The notes beneath the pieces were generated by a model. That model saw only the letters and a program-made list of their open reading frames with translations. It was not told the DNA's origin and did not search any database. Positions 57,683 through 64,000 of a stretch of 64,000 nucleotides of DNA are shown here, piece after piece (position 1 is the stretch's first letter; every line of letters begins with the position of its first letter). This DNA comes from Carettochelys insculpta. Its lineage: Eukaryota > Chordata > Testudines > Carettochelyidae. A program made the translations under genes and the position numbers. Where the stretch lies: contig NC_134167.1 in the NCBI RefSeq assembly GCF_033958435.1, positions 1,694,001 to 1,758,000 of the forward strand. Direction: 5' to 3'.

Positions 57683-60002
57683 ACAAGGTTTCACCACTTT
57701 TGGATTCCACATCCTTAGAGTGGTCTGTCCCTAGGAAAATGGTGCCACAGAATTCAACAGGACTATCCATGTAAGGCAGGGCTATCTCATTCACAATGTG
57801 CACAGTGTGTGCTCATAACTACAGTGCTTCAATAAGTCTCAGGGGACCTGGGTTCTATCTCCAGATTAGCTGAGTGAGCTTGGGTATGTAATTTCCAGTC
57901 TGTGCCTCAATTTTCCCATCTGTAAAATGGGTTTAATGATACAGACCTCATTTGTAAAACACTGAACTTTACTGATGAAAGAGTTATATAAAACCTATAC
58001 ACAATCCTCATGGCAAGGAACTGAAGAGTTGTACCTTAGTCTGGCTTAATTTCTTTGGCTAGATTTAGATTACAAGGATTTATCAACAAAATATTTTCCC
58101 AGAAAATATCTTCTGACAAAACTTCTCTTGACAGATCGCAAGAACAATCCACACCCTCAGCCGACAGTGGTCAGACTGCCTGGCCGCTCTATCAGCCAAA
58201 TGGCCAAGCAGAAGCAAAGCAGACAGGGTTCCCAGGAATGTCAAGTCCAGTTTTCTGTCACCAGAGGCCTTAGTCCTCATGGGGAGCGGGATATGGCTGT
58301 CAACAAAAGTGCTGCATTCTGTCAATTTACTGTTAACAGAATGCCTTGGAAATCTGGAACTGGGGCCTGTGTAATTAGAACTGAATGAGGGGAAAAGGAA
58401 AAAAAAAAACACCAAGATAATGTAGTTATGCCATAGACTGAGAGGTGAGCTTGTTATTTTGCATGCAGCTTAGAGTATTGAGTTTTCTCCCCTCTTTATC
58501 AGTTTCACAGCTTGTTATGTAAGTGGCATATTCTGCATGTTAATAACAATAGGATTATTTTTTTTGATGTAGAACCAGTTCGAATTAGTGACTCTGATAA
58601 AACAAAACTCAACCCCAGCCTTCAATAAATGTGGAGTGCTATACTGTAACCCCAGGTCTACTGTGACCTATTCTTTTCATAACACACAAAGGTAACAGTG
58701 CAGTCTGTCACACATGGCTACTCACACAGGCATGTCCATTTAAACATAGAAAGTAACCACTCAGCACCGAAGAGGCTGGCAGAATTGCCAGGCCCCTGGG
58801 CTGGGGGAGAAGGATTGGCAGCACCATACTCCCAGAAGGGGGAGGACTGGGGCTAGCCTCCGCCACCATCAGCCCTTCACCACCACCTTGAGATCTGGAG
58901 TATGCCATGCAGAACTCCAGTGGCACTTAAAGGGCCCGGGCCTCCAGCCACTGCCATGGTAGCAGTGGCACCAACCAAAAGCCCTTGGCCCTTTTGAATC
59001 GCTGGGCCCTAGGGCAGCTGCCCCTTCCCTCCCTGCCGACCCCCCATCCATGGGCCTCCTGGGCACATGCTGCCACAGCAATGCCCACTTATGGCTTACC
59101 TGTGCAATGCTGTGCTTATTCCTATCTGCACTAATAGGCAACTAGAGTCATGGTCCTCTGTGGGCTGCCATAGTCTCATTGCTCAATTGTCCCCTCTCCC
59201 AATGCATAAGGACGTGAGCACCATATCGGGGAGAGCACCATGTCTATTTTCCTAGCATGCGGTTGACTGCTTTTCTATTCCGAGACCATTCAGCAAACAA
59301 GCTAGAAAGAGAACCTCGATCCCCTAGATCCCAGTCCCAGGACCAAACGTTAGTTTCCTGGACTAACTCCCGGTCCAGCCCCTGGCAGTCACCTGGAGGC
59401 CTTTCCCCTTCAAGATAATCCACAATTTGCTGCACAGAACAGAAGTTACAACGATCAGCCCCTGTCCACTGACGCATGTGAGCCCCTGTTTAGCATTAAG
59501 CAGAGGAGTGGCCACACTGAAGCCACCAGGATTACCTGTGTTCTGGAAGTTAAGAGCTGTCCTTAGTACTTGGCTAGGTCAGGGCCTTAGGCGCTGCTTC
59601 TGCAATCAGATCTGGTTAGGTGAATCCTTATGATCACATGGCGCCCCAAGTTACAAGGGTGCTATGAAGTTTCAAGGGTCTGGGATGAAGCATGGCCTAG
59701 GTCAAAGTTTCCCAACCTTTCTGATACAGAGATGGACTTCCTGCCTTCCTCAACTGAGTCAAAGAGCTCAATGACCAGTGCCAATCCACAGAAGGTCATT
59801 GAGAAAGACTGGCCTAGTGGATAGGCATTGGAGCGAGAGCCCTGCCACTGCCCAGCTGCACGGCTATCTCTTCTGTCCTACTCCTGGTCATGTCTATTTA
59901 CACTGTAAGCTTTTCAGGCAAGAACTGCCTTACTGTAGGTAGAGGACCCAGCACTGTGATGCATTTTCTCAGTTAGTTCCTCTAAGCATTGATGTCACAT
60001 TA
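57683..60002. other. Unassigned, with a MIR-like fragment
   Basis: About 57830-57970 is a MIR-like body on the minus strand ('gggttctatctccagattag', 'gtgcctcaattttcccatct', 'gtaaaatgggtttaatgata'). 58.7-59.05 kb is GC-rich without a domain-bearing frame. Otherwise nothing is recognised. Confidence 0.4.
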
Positions 60003-60481
60003 CTTATAATGTGGATGTGGATTTGCTGGAGCAGGTTCAGCGAAGGGTAACAAAAATGATTAAGGGTCTGGAGCACAAGACCTATGAGGACAGGCTGAGG
60101 GATTTGGGCTTGTTTAGTTTACAGAAGAGACGATTAGAGATCATTTAATAGCAGCTTTCAACTTCCTCAAGGGGAGCTCTAAAAAGGAGGGTGAGAAACT
60201 GTTCTCAGTGGTGTCAGGTGGCAGAACAAGGAGTAATGGTCTGAAGGTGAAGAGGGAGAGGTGTAGGTTAGATATTAGGAAAAACTACTTCACCAGGCGG
60301 GTGGTGAAGCATTGGAATGTGTTGCCTAGAGAGGTGGTGGATTCTCTGTCCCTTGAGGTTTTTAAGTCCCGGCTGGACAAGGTCGTGGCTGGGATGACTT
60401 AGTGGGGGTTGATCCTGCTTGAAGCAGGGGGCTGAACTAGATGACCTCCTGAGGTCCCTTCCAGCCCTGTGATTCTGTGAT
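60003..60481 (+). mobile_element. CR1 LINE 3' end, plus strand
   Basis: 5'-truncated in the ORF2 C-terminus ([37 protein letters not shown]), with a frame break near 60140. It then reads open to the stop near 60402 and through the 3' UTR to ccctgtgattctgtgata. It is the plus-strand counterpart of the 7.7- and 10.7-kb copies (same subfamily by wording). Confidence 0.9.
60208..60402 (+). pseudogene. CR1 ORF2 C-terminal fragment
   Basis: A 64-codon frame with [39 protein letters not shown] and LDKVVAGMT, ending at the family stop position. Only the far C-terminus is present, so it has no enzymatic potential. Confidence 0.85.
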
Positions 60482-61166
60482 AATCATAAGCTTATTATCC
60501 ATACATGTTCCAACCACCAAAATAGAATGACAATGCCCCAAACCAGTTTTGACTGTTTTTAAATACTCAGTCATGTGAAATATTAATATTCATCACCAAA
60601 TTCAGGCAAGAAAAATCATTTATTATACTTAGGATTTTAATTCTCACTTGCATTGTGTCTGCATTTCTAGTGCAGGGATATAATATTTGCATTTTTATTA
60701 AAACCTTATCAGTTCTACTGCATCCATTTGTCATGGTGCAATTATGTGACAACAGAGATTAGGCAAGACCCCACACACCCAGTCTTTTAGGTGCTTTATC
60801 ATGCCCTCTTCCTGACGGCCGTTACCAAGTCATCACCAAATGACCACCTCACCCGGCAATGCAACATGGCTACTTTGCACCAATCAGCTGTCACTCTTTT
60901 TTTTCCCCCCAATCAGTTTGATTGGCTATAGATTACCTTGCCAGAGCAGCAGTATTTTCCTCAGAGAACTAATGGCATTATTTAATCTGGAAAAATTTTC
61001 CCTACAAAACTGGTTCAGATTAGAGGAAGCCCGAAGCTGGAAAGTTCAGATACATAAACCTGAGGATATTTCAAGACAAAAGTTAGTAAAGGAAAGTGCC
61101 ATATGCATAATTCAGAACCAGAGAGATGTCTGAACTGCCTTCACAAGAGTGAAGGATAATGTATTG
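60482..61166. other. No recognised feature
   Basis: No named repeat and no domain-bearing frame. Confidence 0.4.
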
Positions 61167-61268
61167 GGCCTTCATAGTCACAGTAGACGCTGTAAATGAA
61201 GTCCTCAATTGAAACTATAAAGGGCGCGATCCATAGTCTATGCAGACTGAAGGATGCCTACTGCTACT
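61167..61268 (+). mobile_element. RTE-like LINE, 3' UTR fragment
   Basis: gggccttcatagtcacagta, the stop region and the 3' UTR to gaaggatgcctactgctact match the 3' ends at 22.93-23.03 kb and 4.75-4.85 kb almost base for base. Only about 100 nt were copied, so it is extremely 5'-truncated. No flanking TSD could be assigned. Confidence 0.85.
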
Positions 61269-62649
61269 AGTACGTCCTCTGAAAATACAGGAAAAAACCA
61301 TACCTGAGCGAGACTCTGCCAGTTCCCTGGAGCAAAACACTGCTATTCCTGAAAAGCACAGTCATGGGAGCTTTCACAACCTTCAGTGGCATTTGCCTGG
61401 AATCCCCTACCATCCTCTCTGAGGGTGGGTGTCCAGCACTGCCAACAGCTTCCACCACTTTTTGGGATGTTCAAATGACTTTGGAACTCTTACTCTTTTG
61501 CTATCAAGGCATTTACCTCTACTCAGAAGGTGCAAGTTTAAAACCTTGCCTTTCACCACGGCCTCAGTGCAAGCTCTGCTTGCAAAACTGCTTCAGTCCA
61601 GACACAGAGGCACCTTCCTCTAAGGGAAATGAATATTTGGATTTCCACAGCCCATCAGTTTTGTGTCCTCTCTGCAGAGATTGCTTGTAATGGGTCTGAT
61701 TAGTTCCATCACTGGTTCAATGTAAGAGAAAACAAATTTACTGCTGAAATACCAAGAGAACACTAGCTTCTATTTTAAATCCTGACTTAATTAGATTTTA
61801 AAAGTATATTCCTTATTAATGGGGATATTACCAGAGGGCTAACTAGCTGAAATAACTAAATTAAATTCTATTATTTGGGGCATGATGGGAGCAGAGTCTG
61901 GCGTGTACATGAATGTTGCAGTGCAGGAGAGTGCAGTTTATTCCAACCCAGACCACCATCAGCATACGAATTACTCCACACAAAACTACTCAGGCATCTC
62001 ATTATTCAAGGCTGGGAGAAGTCAGCCTGCAGAAGCAGCAAGAAGACTTAAACCAGAGAGTGAAGTTACACACGTATTAACATCAGTTGAGGGCTGGGGA
62101 AGGGAGGAACACAGGCATTGGAGAGAGGGGAAAAGCATTTCACACATCTCAGCTTCCAGGCAGAGTTGCAACAACAAAACTTTTCTGTGAAAGGGCCCAG
62201 GAATGGAACCACTTGCAAGGTACATCACTGCCAAAGTTGAAAAAAGAGCATGGAGGACAGAATTTCCCTTGTTTCCACCAGCTGGCTCTGGCTGTTTCAG
62301 GGAGCAAAAGAAATCAGTCTACGCCCTGGCGCAGCTTACTGCCCAGAGCAGGAAGGCAGATGAAGCATGGGATAAAATAACAACCAACCTTGCTTTACTG
62401 ATGGGGGAATGGAGGCACACAGTTAAGTGACCTTCTCAAGGACATACCAGGAGTATTGGGGTAGAGCTTGGACTAGAACCTAGGTCCTTTTGAGTCCACC
62501 TCCTCCATCTCAACCACAGCGTTGTCTTTCCTTTTATATGAAACTCTAGAAACAACAAAGACAACTGTAGAAATCAAGAGGACGCAACTCTTCGGTATAA
62601 AAATGTGCTGCTTTGCAGCTGTCTACTTAATGATTTTGAGGGTGAAGAG
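61269..62649. other. Unassigned, with a MIR-like fragment
   Basis: About 62385-62520 on the plus strand ('tactgatgggggaatggagg', 'tagaacctaggtccttttga') is a MIR-like body. The frame of 108 codons at 61364-61690 has no domain. Confidence 0.4.
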
Positions 62650-62775
62650 TCTCAGAGTGATAGCTGTGTTAGTCTGTAGCTTCACAAAACACAAGCAGTT
62701 CTGTAGCTCCAAAGAAGAAATAATACATTTACCTAATATGCACATTTGTCTGTCTTTAAGGCACTACAGAACATA
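62650..62775 (-). mobile_element. Short PLE-related element, palindromic remnant
   Basis: tctcagagtgatagctgtgt, tagtctgtagcttcaca and caagcagttctgtagc form the minus-strand terminal motif and flank. To the right tgtctttaaggcactacaga is the same body in the other orientation, giving a small inverted pair. The hammerhead region is lost. Confidence 0.6.
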
Positions 62776-64000
62776 TTGTTTTTAATGACTGAGACAGCTG
62801 TGTTGTAAGGACTGAATTTACAAGGCCAACTTTTGCTGTGCTGCTTTGACAGAGAGTGTCTCAGTGGCTAGCTGCAGTGGGTGTACGGAGAGCGTGCCAC
62901 CATCGCTGACTGGATCAACAACAGCTCTCCCTTCCAGGCGCCAGGGGAGGGCACGGGGGACAAGCAAACCCTCTCACACCCCCGCAGGCCACATGCCTGC
63001 CCTGCCTCTTCCTGCCCCAATTCCACCCTTTTCCGCCAAGCCCTCTCCCCAAGCAATGCGGCCCAGGGAACTAGCAAGGCGCCTGGCCAAGGCAGCGGGG
63101 GGGTTGGGTCCCCTTTGCAGTCTGCAAGCTCCCAGCCACGTTGCCCAGGAGAGGAGGTGGAAACACCCCCCCATATACCAGCAGCAGGAAGTGGAGCGAT
63201 GTAGCTGGAGCTGGTTTGTTCCACATCCAGCCACCACCAATGCTGAAGAGTGCAGGGGCCAGTCCAACCCCTGCTGGGGTGCCAAGTCCCATCGCCCCAG
63301 CACTCCACCAGGTCATGGGAGGAAGGTAAGTTGATAGGAGAAACTCTCCTCCCACACTGGGGATGCCAGAGAAACTTGAATTAAGATACGTCAATTCCAG
63401 CTATGCTGTTCTTGTATCTGGAGTCACGTAGCTTATGGTGACTTTCTTCAGTGGCGTAGACCCAGCTTTAAAATGTGCATCTTACTGGTAGTCAATCAAC
63501 TTGCAAAAACCATTGCTGTTCAGAGGCACACGTTGAAGCTTGAGCTGGCTGTGGACACACAGCTTTTTGAAAGAGATAAACGAGCAAGGTAGAAATCTCT
63601 CTGGGCTGCTGCAGAATTAATTCCTTTATTTGCCAAAGAAGAAGAAAGAGGGGCTGTGATGCAAATTCAATGGCACCTTCCTAGTATTTAAGTTAAAACA
63701 GGTGAGAAAGCTCCATAATGGAGAAAATTGCTTGTGCTTCTGCTGTCATCACAAGTTCAGGATCCCATTGCCCTCATTTGACTTCCATGCACCAGCCATG
63801 TCCTCATCAGCATGCATATGCAGGCAACTGGAGATGAATTAGCATAGGCAAAATTCAAGGCTAACTCATGAATACATATTCTGGAGGGAGGGAAGTCTGT
63901 GCCGGACATGGGTCCCTAGATTTCAGCTCAGAAAGGAGAGATTGCTTGAGGAGACTTAAGGGACTGTCAGAAGCTGAAAAGCAAGGCAAGATTTTGATGC
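62776..64000. other. Unassigned; GC-rich stretch 62.85-63.33 kb
   Basis: Overlapping frames on both strands (up to 162 codons) arise from GC-rich composition at 62.85-63.33 kb and show no domain or signal peptide. I do not call a gene here. Confidence 0.4.

Noticed and set aside
62846..63334. 162-codon plus-strand and 146-codon minus-strand frames as genes
   Set aside because: They overlap on opposite strands in a GC-rich patch, with no domain, signal peptide or splice context that I can support.
1..64000. CRISPR array, operons or bacterial regulatory signals
   Set aside because: No regularly spaced repeats; the repeat content is clearly vertebrate nuclear DNA.
1..64000. Endogenous retrovirus or LTR element
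   Set aside because: No paired LTR-like direct repeats and no gag, protease, integrase or envelope frame were recognised. All reverse-transcriptase remnants are of CR1, RTE-like or PLE type.

Overview
The window is non-coding vertebrate nuclear DNA built largely from retrotransposons and small DNA-transposon relics. I recognise no host protein-coding gene, rRNA or tRNA gene. The repeat set points to a sauropsid, most likely a turtle. It includes many CR1 LINEs (ORF1 with a GDSL-type esterase, ORF2 with endonuclease plus reverse transcriptase, 3' ends of the ATTCTATG type), at least two families of Penelope-like elements (PLEs) with GIY-YIG endonuclease remnants, and a swarm of short PLE-related elements with hammerhead-like cores. 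There is also a tRNA-headed SINE with a CR1-like tail of the kind known from turtles, and hAT-like and fold-back DNA elements. The taxon call is inference from repeat content only.

Layout. 1-7 kb: unique-looking sequence with three short PLE-related palindromic elements; the one at 4470-4894 has been interrupted by a 3' LINE fragment. 7.2-12.5 kb: two diverged copies of one long repeat (7.24 and 9.78 kb), a PLE+CR1 composite inside one target-site duplication (TSD), and two hAT-like elements with degenerate terminal inverted repeats (TIRs), one carrying a CR1. 13.1-14.4 kb: the best PLE coding remnant. 15.0-15.7 kb: a CR1 with an inverted 5' segment. 22.06-23.08 kb: a 5'-truncated RTE-like LINE between 55-bp direct repeats. 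24.07-27.75 kb: the longest CR1 (ORF1 and ORF2), its 3' part scrambled. 27.8-34.1 kb: SINE, PLE-related and hAT-like copies. 40.8-42.1 kb: a second, more decayed PLE. 44.5 kb: a small TIR element. 50.57-52.29 kb: a second long CR1 with an intact 3' end. 54.6-55.1 kb: a relic of a different PLE family. 55.36-55.77 and 57.29-57.68 kb: two fold-back elements. 60.0-60.5 kb: a third plus-strand CR1 3' end.

None of the elements looks autonomous. Every long ORF carries stops or frameshifts, or is 5'-truncated. The main interest is structural: nested insertions datable from their TSDs, inverted and chimeric retro-insertions, and palindromic PLE derivatives with ribozyme-like motifs. The intervals between repeats show no ORF with a recognisable domain, though short exons, old repeats and non-coding RNAs cannot be excluded by eye.
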